60,000 bases of DNA. It comes from Symsagittifera roscoffensis (lineage: Eukaryota > Xenacoelomorpha > Acoela > Convolutidae). The notes under the pieces were generated by a model, which was not told the DNA's origin, searched no databases, and saw only the letters and a list, made by a program, of their open reading frames with translations. The stretch covers positions 28,190,189 to 28,250,188 of the forward strand of contig NC_087064.1 of assembly GCF_963678635.1 (NCBI RefSeq). Reading direction: 5' to 3'. Both the position numbers and the translations under genes were made by a program. Shown here piece by piece: positions 1 to 10,504 of the stretch (position 1 is its first letter; every line of letters begins with the position of its first letter).

Positions 1-844
1 GCTTGAAATGTGGTACATGTTTCTTCGGGGAACCAAACAATTGTTGCTTGTGTTCTTGTTTTTGGATCGCCATATCCTTGGTAGTTTTTACAAGATAATC
101 GGATTCATTGATAAAATATTATGTCATTTTTTAAATCTCGTGTTAATTGTATTTTTTCTAGTTGGATTTTCCAATCAAAAAACACAATTTTTTGATATTC
201 TTTTTTTTGTGTCAACTTTGCAATTAGAAGGGTTATTTTTTCCAATGTGTGGTATCCAATTTTTATCATGGAGATCATAAGTTAGTCGTCCATGTGCGCC
301 GTGGAATGGGTATTTGTCATCTAATTTTATTTGACCTTGGTATCTTTCAAGTTCCGCTTGATGTGCAGAGTCTAGAAACTTAAAATTTTTACTAATTTTT
401 GATTTGTGTCTTTATCTGTTGTCAATTTTAACCGATTAGGTTCGTTTTTATAATATTCAGGGCTAAGATGTAAAAGTCTTTCTATATTACTTTGATAGAA
501 AGATTCGTGATCAAGTCTATTTTTGTTTCCATTTGAGACTTTAGAACAATGTACTTTTTTCGCAGAGAATAATGCTGTAATCTTGTATAATGTTAATTTT
601 GTAGCACTAGCTTTTGAATAAAGGGTCGCTACTATGTTTGTTGTTTCTATTTTTTTGGTTTAGATTCGCATCGAGTTACTTGATTTATGGCGTATTTATG
701 TAGTGTTTTTTGTTCATTTACTTCACAATCATAGTGTGTGACTAATAAATCTTAAGGTTTTGTTCGAGGGGAAGGGTTCTTATGATCTGTTGTTTCTGAA
801 AAAACAAAGGGGTAGGGCTTGGAGAAAAATATTAGAAAATACAT
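1..844 (-). pseudogene. Envelope-like gene, N-terminal part, runs off the left edge
   Basis: On the minus strand an ATG at 844 opens a hydrophobic, signal-like stretch, followed after one in-frame stop by a block with a Tyr-Asp-Cys motif (about 750-690). A charged block ending in a clear open stretch follows at about 370-230. The same region heads the longer copies ending at 10401, 22659 and 30717. The remainder would lie left of base 1. At least one in-frame TAA and several frame changes mean it is not translatable as it stands. The envelope assignment is inferred from signal-like start, membrane segments further on and position downstream of pol; I do not recognise the exact family. Confidence 0.5.
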
Positions 845-997
845 TGTAGGATAGTCCTGAATAGGAAGTATAAAATGTAATGTATCCAAGTGTATTTTTT
901 GTAAATCTATCATATTTATAGATAATTTCTGTTGTGATAAATGGGGGAGGTAGTGATTGAGCTGTTATATTTGGTGGAGCTAAAGGGAGAGGTTGAT

Positions 998-1236
998 GTT
1001 AAAATTATTTAGTGTTAAATTGTCTTGTGTAAAGATTTGTATATTGTGTTCCTGTATGTCTTCATGAATGTCGTGTCTGTATTGTAATCTGTTGAGTGCC
1101 CAGTTATGTAATTTGTTACTGGCGAGGTGTTGTTGACCGAATAGCAGAGGAGGTGCTTCGAATGTATTCCAATAAAATCGTAGGGGTGTTTTATTGGTTG
1201 AGTTTTCCTTATATCTATCGTCTAAACTTTCAGAGG
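998..1236 (-). pseudogene. Unrecognised coding remnant between the P/Q/S/T-rich ORF and envelope-like gene
   Basis: One minus-strand frame stays open for 79 codons here, rich in N, L, H and Q with normal-looking composition, ending in TAG at 998. It overlaps the end of the 1222-1788 ORF in another frame, so it could be the original C-terminal part of that protein after a one-base shift. A third frame is open from about 1000 to 780 and overlaps the envelope-like start. The same arrangement is at 13255-13493. I cannot assign a function. Confidence 0.35.
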
Positions 1237-1788
1237 AAATGATGTTGTAGAAATCTGACTTATTGAAGGGGTTGAAGGGAGTGAGAGGGTTTCTGGAATT
1301 GACAAAGATTTTTCTGATGAGATATCTATTGGTTCATATACCAAGTTTGGTTCACCTTGAGAGAAATTTTGTGTCATCCAATGTGGGAGATGCTGTGTTG
1401 AAGTTGGGGGGTTAAAGGGATTTTCACGAATTTGTTCGGATGTGGGGGTTGATCCTAAGTAGTCTGATGGTATATTTGGAGTGTTTTGTTGTGAGCTAGA
1501 TTGTAATGGCGCGGGGGGGGGGGTACTTTGGTTTGTACTGCTAAAAAGATTTAAAGGATTCAGAGTTGGTGATGAGGGTATAATAAATTGAACTCTGGGA
1601 GTTGTTAAATTTCTATTTCGTCTTGAATGTTTGATTTGTCTATTTATTGCAGGTGTATTTTGGTTTTGACTTGGTTGTCTTGTTCTATTAAGGTCTTGTT
1701 GAGGGGTAGCGTATATATTATATACTGGTTCGTATTGTGGTTCGCTTAGGGATGCGTGGCGAACTACTGGTTCTAAAGGTTCTGACAA
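1222..1788 (-). CDS. P/Q/S/T-rich ORF, 188 codons, function unknown
   Basis: This open frame starts at a TTG (1788), so its true start may lie upstream; there is no ATG near it. The product is low in charge and rich in Pro, Gln, Ser, Thr and Asn. Tyrosines at about residues 19, 23 and 26 sit in Y-x-x-hydrophobic-like contexts near the N-terminus, followed by a basic patch near 55-60 and a proline run near 90-93 encoded by an 11-base G/C tract. It lies just downstream of two membrane ORFs, so a cytoplasmic tail or Gag-like disordered protein are both possible. Copy 2 is identical in length; copy 3 is frameshifted. Confidence 0.4.
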   Translation of the reverse strand: MSEPLEPVVRHASLSEPQYEPVYNIYATPQQDLNRTRQPSQNQNTPAINRQIKHSRRNRNLTTPRVQFIIPSSPTLNPLNLFSSTNQSTPPPAPLQSSSQQNTPNIPSDYLGSTPTSEQIRENPFNPPTSTQHLPHWMTQNFSQGEPNLVYEPIDISSEKSLSIPETLSLPSTPSISQISTTSFPLKV

Positions 1789-1972
1789 CAGTGAATGTCT
1801 TACTTCAAATGTATATGGATTTTCTTGAAATGAAATATGTGTTGATGATTAGGGATGGTTTGTCTGACTGGAGGTTGGTGTTGTTGGAGATTCCTGGGTT
1901 GTTGTAGTCGGTAGGGACTGTTGTGTGGGTTGTTGATTAACAATTTTGAAAGATTCTTTATATTTTTTTTAC

Positions 1973-2152
1973 CTATGAATGTTGATTATATTCCTCTTCT
2001 ATGAAAATGATTAAGATTAATGTTGCTAATGCAAAAGTTATTATTGCTTTTTTTATACATTTGCGTATTGTCAAAGTTAGGGAAATCAGGAATGTGAAAA
2101 ATATTACTAAGAGAAGAAAAATGTCTTTTTTGTTAATTAGTTGTCTTAACAT
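1973..2152 (-). CDS. 59-codon ORF with two predicted membrane helices
   Basis: A minus-strand ATG at 2152-2150 directly abuts the TAA stop of the preceding ORF (2155-2153), with no bases between. The product has a short charged start, a hydrophobic segment at about residues 11-24, a Lys/Arg/Cys hinge and a second hydrophobic segment at about 35-51, ending with acidic residues. It could be a separate small membrane protein or a broken continuation of the upstream membrane remnant. The same ORF is intact at 14230-14409 and 26486-26665 and appears frameshifted near 49520. Confidence 0.35.
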   Translation of the reverse strand: MLRQLINKKDIFLLLVIFFTFLISLTLTIRKCIKKAIITFALATLILIIFIEEEYNQHS

Positions 2153-2812
2153 TTAGATAGTTGTTGAAATATTATACCTTATGAGATGGTCAAGTATTTT
2201 TGTAAAATTGAGGTAGGTTTTGTGGAGTGAATACAAAATTATGAAAAAATTGCAAAAAATTTCAAAGAGAAAGAGAAATAATTCGAAAGTATCTAATGTG
2301 AAAAATATGATGATTTGAAAATAGATAGAAATGATTGAAAAACAATTTGAAGTTGTATTTTTTAGAAGACTGACTGATTCGGAAAGAAACACTTGAGAAA
2401 TGGTTCGTTCTTGCCGAAATACTTTCATTTGTTGAGGCAAAGTTTGAGTGTGGTCGTACTGTTTATTGATTTTGACAAGTGGGTTGAATATTGGCAATTT
2501 TTGGTGAAATGAAGTCTGGAGTTCTAGGAGTGAGCTTTCTGATTTTGTTTTTATTTATTGGATGATTGGGGGTATCTGAGAGTTATTCGTATTTTTTTAG
2601 GCTGATTTAAGGTTTTTCCTCAAGGGAATTTTAGAGTGTAAGTTGGGACAATATTGTTGTTTTCTGGTTTTATGTACCAGTTGATAGGGGAGGGTTTTAA
2701 TATTTAGATTTTGTTCATTTCGGTTGTCAAATATGAGCGTGTTGCTGATTTTTGACCTGGAGGTCCTTTAGTTACAGTTATATATATATTTGAAGTTTGC
2801 AAAATGTCGGCT
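2153..2812 (-). pseudogene. Membrane-anchored remnant downstream of integrase
   Basis: The last 114 codons (2497-2153) are open. They hold a polar stalk with an N-T-T sequon near residue 48 and two adjacent hydrophobic segments at about residues 52-68 and 72-90. Upstream, from about 2812 to 2500, the frame still looks protein-like but has several stops, consistent with a decayed ectodomain. Position directly after the integrase tail is where env lies in env-bearing Ty3/gypsy elements, so this may be the first of two envelope-like genes in the unit. It has no recognisable family motif. Confidence 0.4.
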
Positions 2813-3275
2813 AAAAAGTGGTGTCAGAATGAGGTGATGTTTAGATAGCTTCTGATTGGCTAAAGGTGACCTAGTTGTTCAAGGGTTTCATTATTTATAA
2901 TGAAAAAAAATTTGCTATATTACTGAAGGTTTAAAAATGTTAAATAATTTGAAAGAAGTTTTGGAAATTCAACATTTTTTTATATTTCAGATTGTGGAAT
3001 GAAGACTTTGTAATCTTTTCGTGGTTGATTTCGAAGTCGTAAAGATTGTCGGTTTTGAGAGGTTTCTTTTTTTTCCTCTGGTAAGAGTTTTTCTTTTAAA
3101 TTTTGGTTTTTTCTTGGTTTTTGAGGTATCTATTTTTTTTTATTTCTCGGGATTTTTGTTGAGTATCTTTTGTTTCTAAGATTTGTGGTAAACAATTTGT
3201 ATCAATTGTTTGTTTTTGATTATTGTCTGATTTGTTGTGGATTATAATTGTGTAAGTTCGCAACGTGCGTATTCT

Positions 3276-3497
3276 TTACGATAGTATGGGAAAAACATTG
3301 TTTCTGTTTTGAGCAATTTCATTTTTATTTGAGTCAATAAGTTTATATGTTACATCAGTGGGTTTGTCAATAATTTGAAATGGTCCTTTTCGGATTGGTT
3401 GTAAATTTTTAGATATTCCTTTTTGTATTACAAAGTTTGGGATTAAGACAAATGTTCCAAATTTTAAATTTGTAGCTGGTGTGAATCGTGAATTCAT
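3276..3497 (-). pseudogene. Integrase C-terminal GPY/F module (copy 1)
   Basis: The 73-codon open stretch contains the R-K-G-P-F sequence followed by a hydrophobic run and V-T-Y-K-L, the pattern of the GPY/F module found after the catalytic core in many Ty3/gypsy integrases. A preceding F-V-L-I-P-N segment fits the usual start of this subdomain. A basic R/K/P-rich tail follows to 2980. The frame is shifted relative to the core, so the join is broken. Confidence 0.75.
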
Positions 3498-3856
3498 AGA
3501 GAATGAATATTTTGTCTTTGTAATCGTTTTTTGGCTACTTTTTGATAAACTTCATTGTTTTTTATCTCTGTTTAAAATCCCCGTGTGCCGGAGGCTAATT
3601 TCAAAGTTTGGGGGTGATGAAAATGATCTCCATCGTAAGTATTCAATGGTAGTTTATAACACATTGATTCTTTTGTGGGTTGGCAATAGCCTTGTGCGTT
3701 TTTTGAAGAAGTTGCTGTGAACATTATCGGTTTTCCTGGTTTTTGATTAAAAACTTTTTCATATGGCAATAGTCCTAAGGTTGTTGTTATTTGTGAATTA
3801 TCAGCTAAGGGGAATAGTTTTTTATCTTTTGACCTTTCGGTATATTTTGTGTCATT

Positions 3857-4200
3857 TCAATTTATGATACATCTGAGGTATTCTTGTAATGAAAGGTTCA
3901 TTCCTTCGATTAAACCATTAGTCCAAGGGGCATGAGATGTTTGTGGTTTGTGTTTGATGTTATATAGATGGCATAATGTAATTATTTCATTATTGATGAA
4001 CTCGGTGCCATTGTCTGTGACAAGGATTTCTGGTAATCCGAATTTCGCTATCCAGTGTTCATAAATTGTTGTATATGCATAATAGGCATTGCAATGAGGT
4101 ACTAGGTAAAGTGCTACGTAGTGTGTGAATGCGTCAACTATGACCATTTTATATGAGTTTCCTTCCGAAGAGGATGATATTGGTCCTTTTGTGTCAAATG
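3857..4200 (-). pseudogene. Integrase catalytic core, D-35-E residues present (copy 1)
   Basis: The core carries a D-T-K-G-P block (about 4196-4180) with the first catalytic Asp, a T-D-N-G-T-E-F block with the second, and a G-L-I-E-G block with the catalytic Glu. There are exactly 35 residues between the second Asp and the Glu, the retroviral integrase spacing. The open part is 96 codons (4147-3857) and stops right after C-I-I-N, so the downstream part (3769-3572) is separated by nonsense changes. Fragmentary but the best-preserved enzyme domain of the unit. Confidence 0.8.
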
Positions 4201-4272
4201 ATTTTCTGTGGTTAAAATATAAAGTTTGTCTTTAAAAATCCTATTTTTCTGCTATTTGTTTTGATGTGGGTA

Positions 4273-4355
4273 TGGTTTATTTTTTTGACATGTTTCTGAT
4301 CCTGCATGTTTCTTGATTGGTTTATTTAATTGACATGTTTCTGATCCTGCATGTC
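4273..4355 (-). repeat. 45-bp tandem duplication inside the integrase zinc-binding region
   Basis: The motif TTGACATGTTTCTGATCCTG occurs at 4285 and again at 4330. On the minus strand it encodes a His-Ala-Gly-Ser-Glu-Thr-Cys-Gln block twice. In typical integrases the His and Cys pairs are about 25-30 residues apart; here only a few residues separate them, so the zinc-binding region has both lost its middle and been duplicated. Equivalent duplications occur near 16530, 28785, 35100, 37535, 44100 and 51720. Confidence 0.75.
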
Positions 4356-5356
4356 TTTTGTGTTTAAGGAATGTGAATTGTGAAATGCTAGGAGGATCAT
4401 AATTAGTGGTAAACATGGTACTTTAAACTCTGATGTTTAATATTCTAAAAATGTTTGTGTTCTCATTTATGGATGTAATATTAAGTTTTCTAAAGCATCT
4501 TAGAAGTGTTTTATTTCCTAAAATTGTGCTAGTTGCTCTTATGGGATTTGTTTTATAAATTTACCAAGATTTTAATTGCCTAATGACTGGGTCAAGATTT
4601 TGGTATTTTTGTCGTAGTTCAAGTGTTATTTTCTCTGTATTTGGTAGAAAGATATTTTCAATTTCTAACTTTGAGAGAAGTTTGTTATCGAAATGGTCAT
4701 GGAGGTTAAAAATTTGATTTATTGTGTAGTTTGTATCGGTATCTGGAGGTCCTGATAAATTTATAATATCAGTTAAGTTTTCTTTTTCTATTGAAGGGAA
4801 TAGATTTGTCTTGTACATTTTTTGTTTGAATGGTTTTTGTTGTGTGTTGTTTTTGATCCTTGATGAATATGGTATTGGTTTAAATGTAGTTTAAATTTCC
4901 TAAGAGCTTCCTAAGAGGTCTACTTCATAATGATTGTTTTGGCAATCTAAATATAATGGAAAGTGTTGAAAGTTATTTATTTGTGTCTGATCAACCTCAG
5001 TTTTTACTGCATATTTGCTTTCTAGTCTTGGCGATGTTTCATCGTTTGCAATAAAAAACTTAATATTTTGTGGTATTTCTACTGTTGTTTTTCTTGTTAA
5101 TAATTCAGGTGGTGAGTTTCTACTAAAAAAGTCTGGTAGTGCAAGATTTTTTCTTGCTTGTTAAACTATATGTAGGTTTGGGACTTTCATTAAAACTAAT
5201 TGAAATATGTAAAGTTTATGGTTTGGTTTTGATTTTTGTGTGAAAAAAAATTATAGGTTTATGGTCTGTAAAGAGAACTGTTGGATGTTTTGATCCATTC
5301 ATATTCTGTGAGCGTGTATATTATAGCTGTGCATTTTCTCATAAGTGTAGAGAGTC

Positions 5357-8300
5357 AAAGAAGTGCAGTGATGGAATTAAGCGTATGCTTCATGAAGTAT
5401 CAATTAGTAGTTTTTATTTTTCGTAAAATTTTCTATTTTCAATTCGAACACGAGAGCAATGTGAATAACTCTAGGATTACTCATGCGTACGTTTGGCATA
5501 ATATCAACTGTGGAATAAATGGGTAGTCATGTGTAAAAAAGTCTTTGACCTATCTAAATTTGTCTCGCCTGCTTTGCTCTAACTGATTTGGTTATAACTT
5601 AGTTAGGCAGCCCATATCAGTTTATTTTGCCTCAAGATTGCTGAAAAAACAATCGGGTGGTTAACCGAACGCTTTTAGAAGAATGTCAGTTAACCAAACT
5701 TTAAGAGTCAGAGTTTGAATGAAAATTTTTATTCGAAAAGATCCTATGGTTGAATTCAATGTCGAAAAAAATTGAGTTGGGCGAAGCATAGAGCCGAAGT
5801 TCAATTCAAAAAGTAAAATCGAGTCAATCGAAACAAAAAGTCGAACTCAATTTTGAAACAAAAAAATGAAGGACAATTTTGAAATAATTTGGATGTTTTT
5901 CGTTTAGAGCTTTAGCGGAAAATTTCGGCTCAACGGAAAACATCCATTTCAGCGTGCCTAGTTAAGCAACAGTGATTTGAGGAAAGTTGCTCACCACGAT
6001 TCACAAGTTGGAAATGTAAGGGTTCCTGCGTTAGAAAATAGTAACTTTTATGAATATTCTTCTGGTTATTTTTTTGTTTTACAAAATTGAAATTTACTTT
6101 TCTTTTAAATAATTTATTGAACGTGCTCGAAACACAAATCAGCTCGGTCGATTTAGCCAAATTGTTCTTCTTCTTTCGATGCGGTCGAATAGTTTTTCCT
6201 CGTCAATCCTAGTCTAAACTTATCAAACTTGCGTTGAGACGGTCGAAACATATCGCACTTAGGTGGAGACGGTCGAATTATACCAATCTTTGCCGAGTCG
6301 TTTGAAGCATAAATTGCAAATTTCACCGGGTATTACATGCAGATGCGGTTTTGAATTTTTCCATACAGATGGAAATCGGCAGCTAAGGTTTCCGTGCTTT
6401 CGATGTTTTTGCAGCAGTTAGTAACGAATGTGACTTTTTCTAGAAAGGGTAGAAGGGATTTCTTTCATAATTTTTTTTGATGCAGTTCAAATTAAGGGGT
6501 TTTGTCTGCCTAACTTTTACGGCACGTACCTTCTTACAGTTTTCACTGTAGCTAAAAGTCATTTGATTTATTCAATTATTTTTAAATTTGCTGGCACTAA
6601 TTTTGTATAATTTTCAATTCGGTTTGAATGGTTTCGGTAAGATGGTAAGACAAATTCGGTTTGATTGGTTTCGGCTTGAATTGTATCATTTTAATCCCCT
6701 AAAATGCATTGTTTTTGAAAAAAAAAACACAAGTTTTTGATGCTTTTGCCCCTATTGGCGAGGCGTAAAACTTTTTTTAAAATTAAAAATTGACATGTAT
6801 ATAAAATTTTTTTTGGCTCACCTATGAATTTTTAGCTTTGTTGCCGAGCAAAATATTTTTTGAATAGTTATACCAACGCTGGAGACTATGTTTCTCGACA
6901 AGTTTTTTTCAATTTGATCTTTTTGTACATATACAGAAATTTTATACGTTTGTCGCAGATGAGTTATGTACTATTGACTGTACTCATAGAGTAATTTCAG
7001 ATAAGGTACACCGTCTGCTCGTCACGCTATCTTTTTTTCGGCCGGATAGATTCGTGCAACTACTTAGTCTAGTTTCCAGAAGGAGAACAGCTGTATTCTA
7101 AGTTTTATTCAAATTGCTCTGGCGCTGAAACTACAAGTAGTGTCAGCACTTACAAAGAAGTGTAAATGTTAGTTATGGAATATGATTGGTTAGTTAAGAA
7201 TATTTTATAGAATTAGAGAATTAAAGTTATAACCAATTATAAATTCTAGTTTAGAACTGGTTACACCTATCCGTGGTTTAAAGAGTTTTTAGTTTTAAAA
7301 TGTTCAATGTAGTAAAGGACGGGTGATGTAGTTTCTTAATGAACTTGCGAGCATTGACTTCTTGGAGAAAAGGGAAGTCTGACTCTTCGTGTTTGACGGA
7401 GGGAGATAGTTGTTTTCGTATCTTGTAGATGGGTCTCGTTGATCATGGTAGTCTTGTGTGATTTTGTCAAGACTTCTGATCAATGCAATGATGTATCGAT
7501 CTCGTTAAGTTTGGAGCGAGACTGCGTGCAGGGTGAAGTTTGACTTTTCCGTGTGAAGTGCCAAGTGACTAGGATCTGTATTGGTAGTCAACATCGAGAT
7601 GGCCATTGGTCTGGTTCAATGGTTTTCCTTTCCTGCGATGTTGAATCCATACTCCAAATCCTTTGAGGTGGTGGCTTTAGGCAGCAAATCAAATAGATTT
7701 GCCATTCCGAAGTTGGAATGTGATTGGGTTGTCATCTCCTTTACTGCTCGTCTGTTGGGATTTGCGAAATCTATACATACTGCATTTATCTTTTACATTT
7801 ATAAATTTTTTTGTTATTTTTAGTTTTAGTTATGATTTGTTATTAATAGTCATTGCAAAAGCGTTTTTATTAGTTTGGTTACTTTTAAAGAGTCGCTCAC
7901 CCTAGAGCAATTTTTGGCAAAAAAAAGAGTGTGGGTCACAAAGCGTGATGTAGCGCGGTGGGTTAGGCCGGCTATAGAGCATGCTCGGGAGGTTCCTCTG
8001 GTTGGTGAGGCCAGGAGTGGGGTGTAATCTTGAGGTCTCTTTGTGCAGAGTCTCTTTTTGAGTTCAACCTTTTGTCTCGTTTCTCTTACTGTTTTTTCTC
8101 CGTTTTGTTTTGGTTGTGTCTTTTTCTCAAGAATCGAATATTTCGGTTTGGTTTTGTCATTCGACATTTTTGTGTTTTATTCGTTTGTAGTTAGACTTCA
8201 GAGTGGTCTTCAAAAGCATAATTTATCCATTTTCAATCTGGTTTTAGTCTGGCGTTGGTTATTGTAATTTACTATATAATTCCTTCCAAACGGGTTAAAG

Positions 8301-8981
8301 GAAAGTTTGAAATGTGTGAAAACTGGTTGGAATTGTTATCAGTGAAAGTTAAAACTTAAAGTTCTTTATTTGAACAATTTTTCGAAGGCGAGCTGTGCGA
8401 TTGTGGAGAGAAATTATGGGCGAGTGAATGATTCAAATTTTATAAAAGAAGCGTCTCGTAAAAATGTCAGTAATTGTATGAATTTATCTGCAATTTTTAT
8501 GCATTTAATGCGTTGAATTAGAATTTTACTGCTTTTTTGGTGAAGTTGATAATTTATTAATATATTGCTTTTTAAAAAGAAATTTATTGCATTGGGAATC
8601 ATTTATCATTTTATTGCTATTTGTGAGAAATGTTACTGCATTTTTGAATTTTACTGCAATTTGTTAATATGAGATTTGAGTTTTTAAGAAAAAAGTTTTC
8701 AATTTTTTATTGGTCTTTTGTTTGTTTTAGAGGATGGTGTGATGAGATCTAAAAAGAAACGAAACATTTATAAGAAATGATTACTTGTGTTCTGAATTTA
8801 TTAGTGAAAGTATATAACTATACGTACTTAGTCATCAGCAAAAAAATCCATTTGGAAAATTATCGTGAATGACGTCTGAGGTTGTTAGAAGTTTAGCAAG
8901 TAAGCGGGTGATATATTTAGTTTGCAGTAGTGGCCAAAGCAATTCAAGTGCTTTGATGATCTTGTGCTCTTCACTACTCGG
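5357..8981. other. Unassigned AT-rich segment found only in copies 1 and 2
   Basis: No convincing gene is visible in this 3.6 kb. It starts at the RNase H breakpoint. Short repeats are present: gagacggtcgaa twice near 6236 and 6270, a 37-bp direct repeat with the core aattcggtttga at 6616 and 6653, and an AT-rich cluster of TTTAYTGC-like words at about 8450-8680. A GC-richer tRNA-like patch lies at 7941-8040. The 80-codon plus-strand frame at 7581-7823 has no recognisable motif. An LTR or regulatory region could hide here, but I could not find a repeated partner. Confidence 0.5.
7941..8040 (+). repeat. Possible tRNA-derived SINE head (copy 1)
   Basis: TAGCGCGGTGGGTTAGG at 7951 is close to a tRNA A-box (TRGCNNAGTGG). 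GGTTCCTCTGG at 7991, about 40 bases on, is a weak B-box match. The patch is clearly more GC-rich than its surroundings. The order and spacing fit the promoter of a tRNA-derived SINE, but the B-box is poor and no SINE tail was found. Confidence 0.3.
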
Positions 8982-9762
8982 TTAGAATTCATGCTGTATG
9001 TTCTGAATTAAATTATAAAGCTTATGATTATATTTGGTGTTATGTTTGTATTCTAGGATTGGGATTTCAACGGGCTGTAAATATTCGTGAGGGACAATTA
9101 GTGGACGGGTTTCATCAACACTAGAAGTTCGGGTTAGTGGGCAGAATATATACATTTGTCTGATAGGGTAGTAATTTCTAAGGTTTCCTTGCAAATTAGT
9201 GTCTTTGATACAATATAAGAAGTTTAAGAAAAATGGTGAAGTGTATTTGGAGTTAATAAACTGAAATCGGTATAATGGTGTTGTATGAATTTATAGTAAG
9301 TATATGTGTGAGTTTACTTAGTGCGTAACATAATTTGATGTGAACAGTGTAAGTCACGTTCTTTGGTTGTTAGGAAAGAAAAAAATAATGAAAAGTGATT
9401 AAATTTACTGAGTCGTAAGCTTTTGTGTCGCGAAGTGCTGCGGATATGATGTGGTCATATGTTTTATTAATACGGTTGGTTGTAAATACATAGAAGGATT
9501 GGATGAAAAATTTCTCGGTTAGTTGGGGGTTAGCGTTAGTATCGTCATTTGAAAAGATGTCTTCATTGGGTCGTGCAATGGCGTAATCATAATGATTAAT
9601 TGAATATCTATTAACTTTTTGTGCAGTGAATCTGTTTAGTGTTTGGTTTAACCCAATAGTTGTGAACTGTTTTTCGTGAAGTGCTGTAGTGAGATGATAT
9701 AGCCTAGTTTGACTTAGTTTGTTATCATCTGGGTTATTATATAGTGGGAGAATGAGGTCCAT
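8982..9762 (-). pseudogene. Unrecognised retroelement-like ORF pair (130 and 70 codons)
   Basis: Two minus-strand open stretches, 9762-9370 and 9194-8982, lie in line and may be parts of one gene. The first begins M-D-L-I-L-P-L-Y and has mixed composition with conserved-looking aromatic and Asn/Asp-rich segments; the second ends Q-H-E-F at 8982. I see no zinc knuckle, protease D-S/T-G or major homology region, so a gag identity is only a guess from their position after two S/P-rich ORFs. The same pair is in copy 2 and in no other part of the window. Confidence 0.35.
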
Positions 9763-9830
9763 GAAAGTGTAGGAAAAAATGCATTTTCGTTAACATCATT
9801 TTGTTGGTCGTTGTTAAGATTTGAGTGATA

Positions 9831-10504
9831 TTAAGTGTATTGTGGAAAAAATGGAAAGCATACTTGGAGAAATTCTTTTGTCTTAGTAAAAATTGGATGA
9901 TTCATGAAGGTCTGAGCTGGTCGGGGGTTAGAAGGAAATGAAGTATTGGGAAGTTTTCGCTTAAATACTCGGTGGGCTCCGGTTTCTCCAGTAGTGGATG
10001 AGGGGTTGGATGATTCTGTGGATGTCATGGTCTGTGAGAGTTGATGGATGATTAGTGTGTTAGGGTATTGTAGTTGTTGTTGAAGGGTTATGAAATTATC
10101 TAATTCGTTTTCAAGTTTAGTATCGACGGGCTAGAGTGGTCAGGTGGGTCGCTGGTCATTGCGGAGTAGATTGGGGTTGCATCAGTGTAGGAGGAAGGGG
10201 CTGAGGAAGGTTCATCGGGGACTTGGGTATGGATGGGTTGAAAGGGGGGTTGAGAAAAGGTGGATGGGCTAGGTTCGAAGTCTGCAAGTTCATCGGGGGT
10301 TTCAATATCAGAGTTATTAAATTGTGAAATGGTGGGAAAAACTGCGTTTGATGAAGTGTTGTCTGAGTCCATGCTTGGTGAATTGTTAGTATATAATTGT
10401 TCACGGTAGGGAGGGAATACAAAAATTGGTAAGACTTGGGAGTGACGTTGGAGGTTGTATAGGTATGAAAGGGAACGGTTGAGGGATCCAATCTGGCGGC
10501 TCAT
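9831..10504 (-). pseudogene. S/P-rich acidic ORF followed by a basic 65-codon ORF
   Basis: The 10504-10100 frame (134 codons) is Ser/Pro/Asp-rich and acidic, with repeated D-E-P and P-S-S clusters, so probably disordered. The 10028-9831 frame starts M-T-S-T-E-S-S and becomes basic and proline-containing. Neither has a motif I recognise. They follow the envelope-like tail on the same strand. An overlapping frame at 10491-10156 is a low-complexity shadow. Confidence 0.35.

Larger units (their letters stand above)
2980..5356 (-). pseudogene. Ty3/gypsy pol remnant: RNase H fragment to integrase C-terminus (copy 1)
   Basis: In minus-strand order this holds an RNase H fragment with a T-D-H-K block (about 5300-5200), a connection with an L-P-D / S-R-N block (about 5140-5090), an I-R-Q-L-K segment (4818-4561), a collapsed zinc-binding region (4355-4273), the integrase core, a GPY/F module and a basic tail ending at 2980. 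The RNase H part has an 11-bp loss relative to the 38.5-kb copy, and stops interrupt most joins. RT and protease are absent: at 5357 the sequence changes to unrelated DNA. Enzymatically dead as it stands. Confidence 0.85.

Noticed and set aside
8-280. 90-codon hydrophobic plus-strand ORF, repeated at 12241 and 24499
   Set aside because: It is the antisense of the envelope-like gene, and its hydrophobicity follows from T-rich complement.
990-1005. CCCTTTA heptamer at an ORF overlap as a possible -1 frameshift site
   Set aside because: The codon phase of the upstream frame does not match X-XXY-YYZ, and the region is decayed.
3481-3720. 79-codon plus-strand ORF present in all integrase copies
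   Set aside because: Antisense of the integrase C-terminal region; conservation comes from the repeat, not from coding.
7581-7823. 80-codon plus-strand ORF as a host exon
   Set aside because: No splice context, motif or independent copy supports it; it only recurs within the near-identical duplicate.
10156-10491. 111-codon proline-rich ORF
   Set aside because: Out-of-frame overlap of the S/P-rich ORF with low-complexity composition.
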